Below are positions 15,189 through 25,103 of a stretch of DNA of 64,000 bases, one piece after another. Position 1 is the stretch's first letter. Every line of letters starts with the position of its first letter. Under the pieces are notes generated by a model. That model did not search any database. It had not been told where the DNA came from and worked only from the letters and a program-made list of their open reading frames with translations. A program made the translations under genes and the position numbers. The DNA is from Firmicutes bacterium OM04-13BH. Lineage in GTDB: Bacteria > Bacillota > Clostridia > Lachnospirales > Lachnospiraceae. The stretch spans positions 1-64,000 of the forward strand of contig QULP01000009.1 in the NCBI GenBank assembly GCA_003481745.1. The letters run 5' to 3'.

Positions 15189-16685
15189 TTATTCTTCCTC
15201 TTCACTATAGGTATTATCATCACTGTAGCTGTTGTCACTATCATCACTTTCTTCAGAATTATAACTGCCGGACTCATCACCATCACTGTTATCCTCGTTA
15301 TAACTATTATAATAGCCATTATTATTGCCATATCCACTATAGTCGTCACTGTTATCTTCATAATCATAATCGCTGTCATCATAATCATTATGATTTGAAT
15401 TGCCATTACTATAATTATCCGAACTTGAAGAATCCTGACTGTAAGCTGACATATCATCTGCTGAAGTCTCACTGCTTGCATCGGACTGTGTATCTATCTC
15501 TTCTTCGCTGTCAGAATTTTTCTCATCATCCAATGCAGATTCTCTGTCTGAGATATACTGTTTTAATTCATCCGAAACATAATCATTTCCAAATCCGGTA
15601 TGAGCTGCAATATAGTCACTTCTCTTCAAAACAGTCTCAGAAGGGCTGTAATCCTCCTGGTCAAATAAAAATGCATGTAATTGTTTGACGTTTGCTTCAA
15701 GGGTCGTTGGAACAACACAATCAATTCCGATTGCATCTTTTACATCTTCTCCCATGATATTACTCTTCGGGAAGCCCTGCGTATCTCCTAACTGATAAGA
15801 AAGGATTCCCATTCCAAGCTGAATCAATTCTGTTTTGGTAAAGTTTGTCTTAATCATTGGAAATACTTCATCCATAATATCATTTAAGGTAGAAAGACTT
15901 GCTTTTTTTGCTTTTTCCACCATCAGAGAAATAATATATCTCTGGCGTTCGGTACGTTTCATATCCCATCCACTGGTATAACGGATTCGACAGTACGAAG
16001 TCGCCTGTACACCGTTTAAATGATAGGTTCCTAAAATTTTTGATTCATCTTCCGGTTTTGGATCCGGTTTTTCAATCGGCTCATAGCTTGCTCCGGTTTT
16101 TTCAGAAGTCTCTACACAATAGTTGTTCATATGTTCAATTTCTTCATAAGACAGATCCACATCCAACCCGCCAAGTAAATCAATAACTTTCACCAACGCA
16201 TTAAAGTCAACTGCCACATAATTTTTAATATTTAAATCCATGTTTGTATTCAACATAGACATTGCCTGAACCGGTCCACCGATTGCGTAAGCAGCATTCG
16301 CTTTGTCATATTTATCTTTATCCTGTCCAATATTTAAATAAGTATCACGATAAATAGAAACCAGTTTTACTTCTTTTGTATCATTGTTGATACTTGCTAC
16401 AATTGTCGTATCACTGTTGGAACTATCCAGATTTTCTTCTCGGGAATCCACTCCAAACAACGCAATATTTGTATAGCCTTTCATGACTTTACTGCCTACT
16501 ACCTGTTCATTGACTTTGACATCTGCACTGCCTGCACTGTCTGAAATATCAATTTTGCCAAGTTTATTTGTAATATTCGCATATACAAAAAGCACACCGA
16601 CTAAAACCAGTAGTACAACCAGTTCAATTCCAAATATCAGTCGTCTTCTTTTGCGTTTTACAGTATTTCTGCTTCTCTTTGCCAT
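15189..16685 (-). CDS. LytR-CpsA-Psr family glycopolymer ligase with a long acidic tail
   Basis: The 498-residue protein has a basic N-terminus, one membrane segment (about 16-37) and an extracellular LCP domain (about 70-330; NIALFGVDSRE, SIYRDTYLNI, RIRYTSGWDMKRTERQR). LCP proteins move undecaprenyl-linked glycopolymers onto peptidoglycan. The last 110-120 residues are almost all Asp, Ser, Asn, Tyr, Glu and Gly, ending in EEEE. This tail is far outside the usual LCP plan. It lies directly downstream of the sugar-1-phosphate transferase gene, so it probably attaches the polymer started by that enzyme. Confidence 0.9.
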   Translation of the reverse strand: MAKRSRNTVKRKRRRLIFGIELVVLLVLVGVLFVYANITNKLGKIDISDSAGSADVKVNEQVVGSKVMKGYTNIALFGVDSREENLDSSNSDTTIVASINNDTKEVKLVSIYRDTYLNIGQDKDKYDKANAAYAIGGPVQAMSMLNTNMDLNIKNYVAVDFNALVKVIDLLGGLDVDLSYEEIEHMNNYCVETSEKTGASYEPIEKPDPKPEDESKILGTYHLNGVQATSYCRIRYTSGWDMKRTERQRYIISLMVEKAKKASLSTLNDIMDEVFPMIKTNFTKTELIQLGMGILSYQLGDTQGFPKSNIMGEDVKDAIGIDCVVPTTLEANVKQLHAFLFDQEDYSPSETVLKRSDYIAAHTGFGNDYVSDELKQYISDRESALDDEKNSDSEEEIDTQSDASSETSADDMSAYSQDSSSSDNYSNGNSNHNDYDDSDYDYEDNSDDYSGYGNNNGYYNSYNEDNSDGDESGSYNSEESDDSDNSYSDDNTYSEEEE

Positions 16686-16705
16686 CTTATTTCCCCTTAT
16701 TGTAT

Positions 16706-18109
16706 TTAGTATGCATTTTTATTGATAAATCCTTTAAAAAATGTGAGTATCAAAATCTTGATATCCAGACCTAACGTCCAGTTTTCAATATAATATAAAT
16801 CATACTCAATTCTTTTGCGAATCGAAGTATTTCCACGATATCCATTGACCTGTGCCCATCCGGTCAATCCCGGACGCACCTGATGCTTAATCATATAACG
16901 CGGAATTTCTTCCCGAAATTTATCCACAAAAAATGGACGTTCCGGACGCGGACCTACAAGGCTCATCTCACCTTTTAACACATTAAAAAGCTGAGGGAGC
17001 TCATCAATGCTTGTCTTTCTCATAAACCGACCGAAATTTGTAACCCTCGGGTCATTTTTTACGGTCCATGCTTTTTTCTCTTCTTCCGGAGGCTGTACTT
17101 CCATGGAACGAAATTTATACATCAGAAAATTATGGTTATGAAGTCCGACTCTTTCCTGTTTATAAATCAAAGGTCCCGGAGAAGTTAGTTTTATCATAAT
17201 CACCGAAAACAGCATGACTGGTGAAAATAATATAATTGCAACACACGCTCCTACAATATCCATTACCCGTTTTGTAAATGCATTAAATGTATTGGTAAGA
17301 GGTACATAACGAATATTAATAACCGGAAGACCTAAAATATCTTCGGTATAAGGTTTTGTCGGTATAATTCGATTGTAATCTGGTATAAATTTTGTATGCA
17401 CTCCGGATTTCTCACACAACGCAACAATCTGTTCTAATCGAAAATATTCGCTCAATCCCAGTGTAATCGCAATCTCATCCAAATGATTCTGCGGGAGAAT
17501 CACCATCAGATTATCAATTCGTCCAAGCACTTTAATTCCACGATACATATACCCTGCCTGTACATTATCATCTAAAATTCCACGAATCGTATATCCCCAC
17601 TGAGGATTTGCAAGAATCCGGTCAATATATTCTTCACACGCTCTGCTGTATCCCACCAGTAAAATATGTTTCTGATTATAACCTTTTGCGCGCATCTTGC
17701 GAAGTACAACCCGAATCAACATTCGAGTCAACTCTTCTGACACGACATTAATTGCATAAAAAATAACAATTACATGACGGGAAAAGTCAATCTGCTTAAT
17801 TAGATACAACCCTGTAATCAACAGAAACAATCCTAATGTATTTGCCTTAAATATATTTGAAAATTCAAGTCTTCTTCCTTGTACTCGTTTTGGCGTATAC
17901 AAACTAAATGCATAATACAACATAAGATAAGCTGGTACAATAAATAACAGCGCACTCATATAGATATGAAATGGAAGCCGTCCGCCCTCATCTCTTAAAA
18001 TCGGCAGATGAAACTTTAAAAGCCATGCCAAAAAATAAGAAATAATAATCACAAAAGCATCAATCACCACATGCAGCCGGTTAAAATGCTTCTGATTTTC
18101 CTTTATCAA
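16706..18109 (-). CDS. Undecaprenyl-phosphate sugar-1-phosphate transferase (WbaP/CpsE type)
   Basis: The 467-residue protein has four N-terminal membrane segments, a nucleotide-binding-like middle domain (HILLVGYSRACEEYIDRIL at about 148-166) and a C-terminal bacterial sugar transferase domain (about 275-467) with KRVMDIVGACVAI, MYKFRSM, SIDELPQLFNVLKGEMSLVG, PRPE and RPGLTGWAQVNG. It starts surface polysaccharide repeat-unit synthesis by moving a sugar phosphate from a UDP-sugar to undecaprenyl phosphate. TTG is the chosen start because AAGGTGG lies 8 bases upstream. Confidence 0.92.
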   Translation of the reverse strand: MIKENQKHFNRLHVVIDAFVIIISYFLAWLLKFHLPILRDEGGRLPFHIYMSALLFIVPAYLMLYYAFSLYTPKRVQGRRLEFSNIFKANTLGLFLLITGLYLIKQIDFSRHVIVIFYAINVVSEELTRMLIRVVLRKMRAKGYNQKHILLVGYSRACEEYIDRILANPQWGYTIRGILDDNVQAGYMYRGIKVLGRIDNLMVILPQNHLDEIAITLGLSEYFRLEQIVALCEKSGVHTKFIPDYNRIIPTKPYTEDILGLPVINIRYVPLTNTFNAFTKRVMDIVGACVAIILFSPVMLFSVIMIKLTSPGPLIYKQERVGLHNHNFLMYKFRSMEVQPPEEEKKAWTVKNDPRVTNFGRFMRKTSIDELPQLFNVLKGEMSLVGPRPERPFFVDKFREEIPRYMIKHQVRPGLTGWAQVNGYRGNTSIRKRIEYDLYYIENWTLGLDIKILILTFFKGFINKNAY

Positions 18110-18264
18110 GGTCTAACCACCTTCTATTCTTTTATTTCTAATTCATTAAATTTTTTGCTAATTCATTAAATTTCTAAATTATAATACTATAAAATTAACA
18201 AAAAGGCAACTAAACATTTCTTAAAATCCACAGTTTCCCCTGTCATTTTCCTCTAAAAAAATGC

Positions 18265-18311
18265 AAAAAATCCGCTATAAGAACGTTTGTTTTCGTATCT
18301 TATAGCGGATT
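18265..18311 (-). terminator. Terminator after dapA
   Basis: On the minus strand the perfect 14-bp stem AATCCGCTATAAGA/TCTTATAGCGGATT is followed by TTTT, 13 bases after the dapA stop codon. Confidence 0.92.
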
Positions 18312-18323
18312 CTTCTGTTTATT

Positions 18324-19208
18324 TTATAAAATTCCTAACTCTTTCATTGCTTTTTTGAGTACTTCCTGGTGCTCCGGTTCCATCTCAGTCAGCGGTGCAC
18401 GAAGCGGTCCAACTTCTTTTCCCTGCAGATTCATTGCAGCTTTTACCGGAATCGGGTTTACTTCGCAGAATAACGCATTGATAACCGGAAGTGCCTCTAA
18501 TTGCATTTTACGGCTTCCTGCAACATCCCCTTCAAAGAATTTGTAAACCATATCATGTACATACTGTGGTGCTACGTTAGAAAGTACAGAGATAACTCCC
18601 AGTCCTCCTAAAGATAACAGCGGTACAACCTGGTCATCATTTCCGGAATATAAATCAATCTGTCCGTCACACAAATTCATAACCTGTGCCACATGGCTGA
18701 TATCTCCGGATGCTTCTTTGACACCTACAATGTTTTCTACATTTTTTACCAGATGAGCAATTGTTTTTGGCTGAAGTGCGCATCCTGTACGGCTTGGTAC
18801 ATTATAAAGAATTGCCGGAATTTTAATTTCGTTTGCGATTGCTGTATAATGTGCAATCAGACCATTCTGAGTTGCTTTATTATAGTAAGGTGTTACTAAA
18901 AGCACTCCGTCTGCTCCTGCTTCTTCTGCTTCTTTACTCATCTGAATTGCAGTCTGAGTACAATTTGAACCAGTACCTGCAACAACAGGAATTCTGTGAT
19001 TGACACGTTCAATAGTAAAACGAATTGCTTCTAAGTGTTCTTCTTCGGAGAGTGTTGCGGATTCTCCTGTTGTTCCACAAATTACGATGGAATCTGTTTT
19101 TCCTGCAATCTGTTCCTCTAAAATCTCATCCAGTTTATCATAATTTACCTCTAAGTTGTCTTTCATTGGTGTAACAATTGCAACACCTGCGCCTTTAAAA
19201 ATTGCCAT
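18324..19208 (-). CDS. dapA: 4-hydroxy-tetrahydrodipicolinate synthase
   Basis: The 294-residue TIM-barrel enzyme condenses pyruvate with aspartate semialdehyde in lysine and diaminopimelate synthesis. Seen are CGTTGES (residues 44-50), Tyr135 and Arg140 in ILYNVPSRTG, and the Schiff-base Lys164 in VGVKEASGD. AAGGAGG-type spacing (GGAGGAAAAGAT) precedes the start. It is a single gene between its own lysine riboswitch and terminator. In a spore former the same pathway also feeds dipicolinate. Confidence 0.96.
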   Translation of the reverse strand: MAIFKGAGVAIVTPMKDNLEVNYDKLDEILEEQIAGKTDSIVICGTTGESATLSEEEHLEAIRFTIERVNHRIPVVAGTGSNCTQTAIQMSKEAEEAGADGVLLVTPYYNKATQNGLIAHYTAIANEIKIPAILYNVPSRTGCALQPKTIAHLVKNVENIVGVKEASGDISHVAQVMNLCDGQIDLYSGNDDQVVPLLSLGGLGVISVLSNVAPQYVHDMVYKFFEGDVAGSRKMQLEALPVINALFCEVNPIPVKAAMNLQGKEVGPLRAPLTEMEPEHQEVLKKAMKELGIL

Positions 19209-19232
19209 ATCTTTTCCTCCTTGAATGATTAA

Positions 19233-19458
19233 CTAAAAAAGAGACGGCAAGATGCGCCGTCTCCAGATATCCGTTTCATATCTATCAGATAGCACTCCAT
19301 CCTGCGATGACAGTCATGCCACTCTTAATGACATGCCCAAAAACACAAGCTCAGGTCTTGTATTTTTTCGGCATCTTTCCCTTTCAAAAGCCTTCATCTG
19401 CTCCTGAACATCCAACCATCTACTCATGAAAAATGCAACCTCTATCTACATCTCGTAT
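19233..19458 (-). promoter_or_regulatory. Lysine riboswitch (L-box) with expression terminator
   Basis: Read on the minus strand, the leader has the L-box hallmarks GATGTAGATAGAGGTTGC, CATGAGTA and GAAAGGGAAAGATGCCGAA. It ends in a terminator, the stem GAGACGGCGCATCTTGCCGTCTC followed by TTTTTT (19,235-19,263). Lysine binding would promote termination before dapA. Family identification is by its conserved core; the exact 5' limit is approximate. Confidence 0.92.
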
Positions 19459-19465
19459 CATTAAG

Positions 19466-19494
19466 ATGATATCATTGCACAGGCACCTTGTCAA
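19466..19494 (-). promoter_or_regulatory. Sigma-A promoter of the dapA leader
   Basis: On the minus strand TTGACA (19,489-19,494) and TATCAT (19,466-19,471) are separated by exactly 17 bases, just upstream of the riboswitch. Confidence 0.8.
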
Positions 19495-19512
19495 GCCCTC
19501 TTGGCGAGTATT

Positions 19513-20490
19513 TTAACTGCTGAATTCAACTAAAAGCAGTTCCACGCTTAAGGCATCATTTAAATATCCTGTTTTGACCTGCTCTTCGGTTTTGGTGCAT
19601 TTTTCCACTGCTGATTTTAACTGTCCTAAGGAGTACCGTCCTAAAATCTTCTGATAATTTTTTACGACAAACGGCTGGATTCCCAGACGCTTTGAAATTG
19701 CGCTCTGGTCATATCCCTCTTTCTCAAGTTCTTTTACCTGAAGCATTTGGTTAAACTGTCTTGCCAACAGATATAAAATACGCATCGGTGGTTCTTTTAA
19801 GGCAAGTAAATCATAATACAAATCCAGTGCCCTCTGTTGTTTTTTCTCTGTCACCGCACGAAGCATATCGAAAATATGATTCGAAACCTGTGAGGTGCAG
19901 ACAGCTTCAATATCGGCTCTTGTAATCACATCCCGTTCTAAGACATAACAAAGCAGTTTTTCCAGCTCTTTTTCAATATTTCCCATATCCGTGCCGATTT
20001 TTGTTAAAAACAGTTCCATATCGTTTCTTGTAATCTTTTTCTGTTCCTTATTTAAAATTCCAAATATCCAGCGAATCAGCATATCTGAATCCTGTTTTGC
20101 AAACTCTACAATCCTTCCGGATTTTTTTACTGCCTTATACATCCGGCTTCGTTTATCTACTTCTTCCTCTATAAATATCATACACAGATACTCGGGAAGC
20201 TGTGACAAATACTCAGGAAGACTTTCACACTGACCTTTAAAAAATCCGGTATTCTCAAGAAAAATCACTCGTCTTTCTGCAAAAAAGGGCATAGTCTGTG
20301 CCATCTGAATCACTTCCTGCGGTTCTGTCTTTTTTCCCTCAAAAAAAGTAAAATTCATTTCATCTCCATCAGGAAGCAATGCCTCTTTCATTCTTTTTTT
20401 ATATACCTGTTTTAAATACGCTTCTTCTCCATAAAAAAGATAGACATTTTTAAACTCTTTCTGCCTGATGTCTTCCTGCAAACTCTTCAT
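19513..20490 (-). CDS. holA: DNA polymerase III delta subunit
   Basis: The 325-residue clamp-loader subunit has the HolA pattern: NVYLFYGEEAYLKQVYKK near the N-terminus, MPFFAERRVIFLENTGFF and IFIEEEVDKRSRMYKAVKK in the first domain, and ILYLLARQFNQMLQVKELE in the C-terminal helical domain. Delta opens the beta clamp for loading. It lies downstream of comEC, the common order in Firmicutes, with a 58-base gap. Confidence 0.92.
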   Translation of the reverse strand: MKSLQEDIRQKEFKNVYLFYGEEAYLKQVYKKRMKEALLPDGDEMNFTFFEGKKTEPQEVIQMAQTMPFFAERRVIFLENTGFFKGQCESLPEYLSQLPEYLCMIFIEEEVDKRSRMYKAVKKSGRIVEFAKQDSDMLIRWIFGILNKEQKKITRNDMELFLTKIGTDMGNIEKELEKLLCYVLERDVITRADIEAVCTSQVSNHIFDMLRAVTEKKQQRALDLYYDLLALKEPPMRILYLLARQFNQMLQVKELEKEGYDQSAISKRLGIQPFVVKNYQKILGRYSLGQLKSAVEKCTKTEEQVKTGYLNDALSVELLLVEFSS

Positions 20491-20548
20491 AATAATATTA
20501 TTCCTCTATTTCTTTCTTGTGTGCTCTTTTCATCTATTCTATCACACT

Positions 20549-22717
20549 TCATTTTTTATAGAAAGAAAGTTTATTTCTTTTTCCCGCTGTAACGGTAATC
20601 GCTCCTCTTTCTATGGTCACATACCACCCTATCTGCTTTTCCTTCAGCCGTTCCAACAATTCTTTGTGAGGATGCCCATAAGAGTTTCCTTCTCCACAGG
20701 AAATGATTCCAATCTTTGCACCTGCAGCCTCTAAAAATGCCTCCTTTGCTGAATTTTTTGAGCCATGATGTGGTACTTTTAAAATATCAATCTGTTCCTG
20801 CCTTTCATTTAACTGTTCTGTCACTGCATCTTCTCCCTTTTGTTCCATATCTCCGGTAAATAGCACACTTAAATTATCTGTTTTAAAAAGCAGAACCTGG
20901 GAATTTTCATTGCTTTCTCCCGTCTCATTCTCAGGAGAAAGACATTCTACCTGAAATGCCTTTTGTTTTAACTGTGCCCCCTTTTTTATGTAACGCACCT
21001 CACAGCCTGCACGCTTTGCAAGTTGTGCGATTTCATTGATTTTCTCTTCTTTTTCTTTATTTTTTGAAAGATAAACCGTTTCTATCTTTAGACTGGTCTC
21101 TTTTTTGGCAACTGCCTCAAACAGTTCCTCAATTCCATTGATATGGTCATTATCTGGATGCGATAAAAAAATTCCATCTACTGTTCGGATTCCACTATAT
21201 TTTAAAAATGGCAAAATCCGATAGGTTCCCACTTTTGATACATCACTGCTTCCTCCATCTATCAGATAGACTTCTTTCTTTTGCTGAATCACTGCACAGT
21301 CTCCCTGTCCCACATCTAAAAATGTAATCTTTGTCTGATTTCGGGGAGTCGGAAACAGTAAAACCAAAACTGCCAGAATCAGACCAACCCTTGGAACTTT
21401 TTTACTTTTCTTTCTTAAAAAGCACCAACCTGCCAGTATTCCATAATAAACTACTGCTCTTTTAAGAGAAACGCTTCCTGTAATATACGTCGCCTGTGGA
21501 ATACTTTGTATCACTTTCCCGATTTTTAAATAAAAATTTAAAATAAGAATTGCAGGAAAAGCCAGAATTTTCCCAAGAAAAAGAGAAAAAAATGCAGCTA
21601 CACAACCTGCCATTCCACTTATCAAAACGATTCCAATTGTAGGCAGAACAAAAAGATTTACCAAAATTCCAAAAAGCGGAATTTCATAAAACGCATACAT
21701 TTGAATGGGCAAGGTGACAAGCAGAACAGCTATGCTTCCCAAAAATGTATTTCCAAGTTTGTTTTCTTTCTTACTTTTTAATTTCGGATAAAAAATACTT
21801 AGACCAATGACTGCACCAAATGAAAGTAAAAAACCACTGTCTGTCAGCCATTTGGGATTATCTGATAAAAGCAGTAAGATAGAAAGTGCCAGCGCAGAAA
21901 GCAGGTCATACGTTCTTCCCACAAGCACAGCTCCCACAGCCATAGAAAACATAATCACGGCACGTACGGCTGACGCCCCGTTTCCTGTGAAAATTCCATA
22001 CTGTATCATCAGAAAAATACTGATCATTCCTGCCATCCAAAGCGGAATTCTTAATTTTCTAAGCAAACGAAACAAACCCCAGCCTAAAATTGAAAGATGA
22101 GTTCCTGATACCACAACACAGTGTGACATAGCACTTAACTGCATCCGCAATAACGTTTCTCTCTCTACTTCTGACTTTTCTCCAAGCAATATCGCCATGA
22201 AAAGACCACTTGTCTTTTTTGTGGTAATCTGCTTAATTTTTGTTTTTAATAACTCTTTTAACCGACTTCTGAATGTGATACCCTTATCTGCCTCTGTTTT
22301 TTGAATTGTTACCTGTTCTGCCTCCAGATACCATTTTATTTTTCGTGCATAATAATAGCTTCGTTCATTAAACTGCCCCGGATTTCCCGGTTCTTGGATC
22401 TGCTTTAATCTCCCCTGTATTAAAAGTCTGTCACCATCTGAAGGAAGTTGTTTTAAATATTCTGTTTTGATTGTTGCTTTTACATTATCAATGGATTGTT
22501 TTTTTGAATTTTGAATCAGATTTGTTTTTTTTAAATATAGACTTGTATAAAAAGAATTTGATTCCTGTTTATATAGGATGCCTTGTATGATTACTGAACG
22601 GTCAGAATCGGTTAAATCCAAAGAAGTTCCACCAAAAGTGGAAACTCCCATCAGATTTAAACTCCATAAAATCAGTATGACCAGACATCCTATGATGCAC
22701 AACGGTCTCCTACTCAT
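20549..22717 (-). CDS. comEC: ComEC/Rec2 DNA-uptake channel
   Basis: The roughly 722-residue protein has N-terminal membrane segments and an OB-like region, the competence domain (about 170-430, starting GLFMAILLGEKSEVERETL), and a C-terminal metallo-beta-lactamase domain (about 470-725) with FLDVGQGDCAVI, DGGSSDV, LSHPDNDHINGIEE and KVPHHGSKNS. It passes single-stranded DNA across the membrane. The second ATG is preferred: AGGAG lies 7 bases upstream, and it overlaps the GerMN stop codon by 8 bases. The metal ligands of the nuclease-like domain look intact. Confidence 0.93.
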   Translation of the reverse strand: MSRRPLCIIGCLVILILWSLNLMGVSTFGGTSLDLTDSDRSVIIQGILYKQESNSFYTSLYLKKTNLIQNSKKQSIDNVKATIKTEYLKQLPSDGDRLLIQGRLKQIQEPGNPGQFNERSYYYARKIKWYLEAEQVTIQKTEADKGITFRSRLKELLKTKIKQITTKKTSGLFMAILLGEKSEVERETLLRMQLSAMSHCVVVSGTHLSILGWGLFRLLRKLRIPLWMAGMISIFLMIQYGIFTGNGASAVRAVIMFSMAVGAVLVGRTYDLLSALALSILLLLSDNPKWLTDSGFLLSFGAVIGLSIFYPKLKSKKENKLGNTFLGSIAVLLVTLPIQMYAFYEIPLFGILVNLFVLPTIGIVLISGMAGCVAAFFSLFLGKILAFPAILILNFYLKIGKVIQSIPQATYITGSVSLKRAVVYYGILAGWCFLRKKSKKVPRVGLILAVLVLLFPTPRNQTKITFLDVGQGDCAVIQQKKEVYLIDGGSSDVSKVGTYRILPFLKYSGIRTVDGIFLSHPDNDHINGIEELFEAVAKKETSLKIETVYLSKNKEKEEKINEIAQLAKRAGCEVRYIKKGAQLKQKAFQVECLSPENETGESNENSQVLLFKTDNLSVLFTGDMEQKGEDAVTEQLNERQEQIDILKVPHHGSKNSAKEAFLEAAGAKIGIISCGEGNSYGHPHKELLERLKEKQIGWYVTIERGAITVTAGKRNKLSFYKK

Positions 22718-23642
22718 CAATGGTCTCCTCATCTTCTACTAAACTATAATCTGCTTTATATAGTTTATCCAGATTCATACTTTCCCGAAATGTTACTTTT
22801 GTCTCACCTTCTACCGATATCTGCACCCCATGAATTTTACAGGCATCCATCAAAGAATTGACAATCGAATAAATTGGAAGTTTTTCCTGTATATTCATCG
22901 GGTCACTTAAAAATGTTTTATCCAAATTGACATAGCAGACTCCTTCTACAATTGAAACACCCAAAATTTTAGTAGACGGAGAAATCGTTGCCTGCGCATC
23001 AGAATTTGTCGGACCTTTAATCAGCCATTCCACAATTGCTTTTTCAAGCGGAACATTACTGCTGTAATGCCGGCTTACCTGCTGTTTCACCAGTTTATCT
23101 CCATCTTTATTGGCAAAGTATAACGTCTGTTCTGTATATAGATAGGTATTAATATTTCTTCCCTCATTTTCAATAAAGGAATCCTTCCCCAAAGTTCCCA
23201 CTTCTTCTCCATTGGAATCTAAAAGTGGTTCTCCTTCTACTTCAAACGTAACCCCGGAAACCGCCTGTAATTGAGTAAAAACTTTCACAATTCCTGCCCG
23301 CACCAGAATTTCTCTGGTGTTTTTCATTTTCTTATATTCTTTATTGAAGTCGATGCAGACTGTTCCATTCTTATACTCACAGTCAAGAATTTCCACTTTT
23401 TTGGGAAGCAGACGAAGATGATCATTATCTGGATTCGTCTCGGTCAGTTTTTCACAGATTTCCTCTACAATGTCTTTTGTTTCTGTCTTTGTCGGTGTAT
23501 AGATTTCCTCTTCAAGAGAAGTTTCTGCTGCGGAAAGATAATACATTTTGTACTCTGTTTTTTCTTCCGTTTTCTTTGTGCCACAAGCAGTCAACATACA
23601 GACTATCAGAAAAAAGAGTCCTGCCATCCGCATTTTTTTCAT
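22710..23642 (-). CDS. GerMN-domain lipoprotein
   Basis: The 310-residue protein has a lipoprotein signal (lipobox LTAC, Cys20) and two GerMN repeats (about 60-165 and 185-290), each with a CIDFNKEYKK-like or CYVNLDKTFL-like core. GerM-type proteins act in spore germination or sit at the envelope next to sensor kinases. It follows the kinase gene by 12 bases and overlaps comEC, so it is read in the same operon. An extracytoplasmic partner of the kinase is possible. Confidence 0.88.
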   Translation of the reverse strand: MKKMRMAGLFFLIVCMLTACGTKKTEEKTEYKMYYLSAAETSLEEEIYTPTKTETKDIVEEICEKLTETNPDNDHLRLLPKKVEILDCEYKNGTVCIDFNKEYKKMKNTREILVRAGIVKVFTQLQAVSGVTFEVEGEPLLDSNGEEVGTLGKDSFIENEGRNINTYLYTEQTLYFANKDGDKLVKQQVSRHYSSNVPLEKAIVEWLIKGPTNSDAQATISPSTKILGVSIVEGVCYVNLDKTFLSDPMNIQEKLPIYSIVNSLMDACKIHGVQISVEGETKVTFRESMNLDKLYKADYSLVEDEETIDE

Positions 23643-23654
23643 GCTTCTGCCTCC

Positions 23655-25082
23655 TTACGCGATATACGTCAACGGAATTCTTACCGAAAACGTTGTTCCT
23701 TTATGTTCTTCACTTTTTACTTTAATTGCACCTCTATGCATTACAATTGCACTTCTTGTAATGGCAAGCCCAAGACCCGTTCCGCCGATTTCTCTGGAAT
23801 GTGATTTATCGACTCGATAAAAACGTTCAAAAATCTTGTCAATGCTTTCCTCCGGAATACCGATTCCCGAATCTGTTACAGTTACAAAGAAATATTTATG
23901 GTCTGCGTCAAGTTTGACATGCACATATCCATTTTCTACATTGTATTTGATTCCATTTTCAATCAAATTAGAAAATGCCAGACTTAATTTTACTTCATCG
24001 ATTTCTGCCACAACCGGACGGAAACTTTCTAACACAAGTTCCACATGCTTGACAGAAGCAATTGGATTTAACCGTTTTAAAATATTTTCAAGCATTTCAT
24101 TAATATCAACTTCGGCAATATTTAAGTCTGCTGCTTTTTTATCCAGTTTAACCAAAGATAATAAATCCGTAATAATCTTGTTTTCACGATCGATTTCTAC
24201 TGTGATATCCTGCATAAACTCCTGATACAACTCTACCGGTACATTCTCCTGTCCCACTAAAGAATCCGCAAGTACTTTTATAGAAGTCATCGGTGTCTTT
24301 AACTCATGAGACACATTGGATACAAACTCCTGACGGGATTCATCAAGTGTTTTCATCCGGCCAAGCATCTTATTAAATGCATTTGTAATCAGCTCGGTCT
24401 CCGTATAATCCGGAACAGAAATTTCTTCATCCAGATAACCGTCTGTCAAATCTTCGATTGCTTTTGTAACTCTTGAGAACGGTTTTACTAAAACTCCTGC
24501 CAACAGGTATCCAAAAACCAGTACCAAAATACAGATAATACTAAGCAGAAGATTTCCCCTGTTTTCCAGCATATCGATACTGTCCTCAATTTCACTGGTA
24601 GAGATACTGACTAGCATTACACCTTCGATTGTATTGGAATCCATCTTGGTGATTGGACTTGTCATCTCTATATAAGCATTTTTATCATCATAATTTGCCG
24701 TACTCTTTCCTTCAAAACATTGAATGACTTCTTCTGAAAGTGCGTATTTTCCGACATCAATATCATAGGTATCTTTAATAATTTTTGCATCCTTATTAAT
24801 AATAAGAATCCGACCATTATAGATTGCCGACAACATCGAAAGTTCTCCATTGATCACATCGGAATCCGGCTCTCTTAAATAATTTTCTTTCATCAGCTGA
24901 TTTCCCAGAATATCACACTGATTTTTGAGATTGACTTCCCGTATGGAAACTGCTCTTGTCTCGTAACTATTTACAACTACATTTTTTACAATAAAACTTG
25001 GGACAATTCCGATTACCACTAAAATCACCATAATCCGGAATCTTAAACTCTTAAAAAAAGTAAATTTTATTTTTTCCTTCAC
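23655..25082 (-). CDS. Sensor histidine kinase (WalK/PhoR type)
   Basis: The 475-residue kinase has membrane segments at about 15-35 and 178-198, an extracellular sensor region between them, a HAMP domain (about 199-250), His259 in VSNVSHELKTPMTS, an N-box FSNLIENGIKY, and the ATP lid TDSGIGIPEES and GGTGLGLAI. The start is GTG, with GAGGGC upstream. The gene follows its response regulator by 21 bases and precedes the GerMN lipoprotein. Confidence 0.93.
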   Translation of the reverse strand: MKEKIKFTFFKSLRFRIMVILVVIGIVPSFIVKNVVVNSYETRAVSIREVNLKNQCDILGNQLMKENYLREPDSDVINGELSMLSAIYNGRILIINKDAKIIKDTYDIDVGKYALSEEVIQCFEGKSTANYDDKNAYIEMTSPITKMDSNTIEGVMLVSISTSEIEDSIDMLENRGNLLLSIICILVLVFGYLLAGVLVKPFSRVTKAIEDLTDGYLDEEISVPDYTETELITNAFNKMLGRMKTLDESRQEFVSNVSHELKTPMTSIKVLADSLVGQENVPVELYQEFMQDITVEIDRENKIITDLLSLVKLDKKAADLNIAEVDINEMLENILKRLNPIASVKHVELVLESFRPVVAEIDEVKLSLAFSNLIENGIKYNVENGYVHVKLDADHKYFFVTVTDSGIGIPEESIDKIFERFYRVDKSHSREIGGTGLGLAITRSAIVMHRGAIKVKSEEHKGTTFSVRIPLTYIA

Positions 25083-25103
25083 GTCTTATGCCCTCGTCAG
25101 AAT

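Noticed and set aside
15161..15688. A 175-codon plus-strand ORF rich in His, Tyr and Cys
   Set aside because: It is antisense to the repetitive acidic tail of the LCP gene; its composition is a by-product of those repeats and it lacks a ribosome-binding site.
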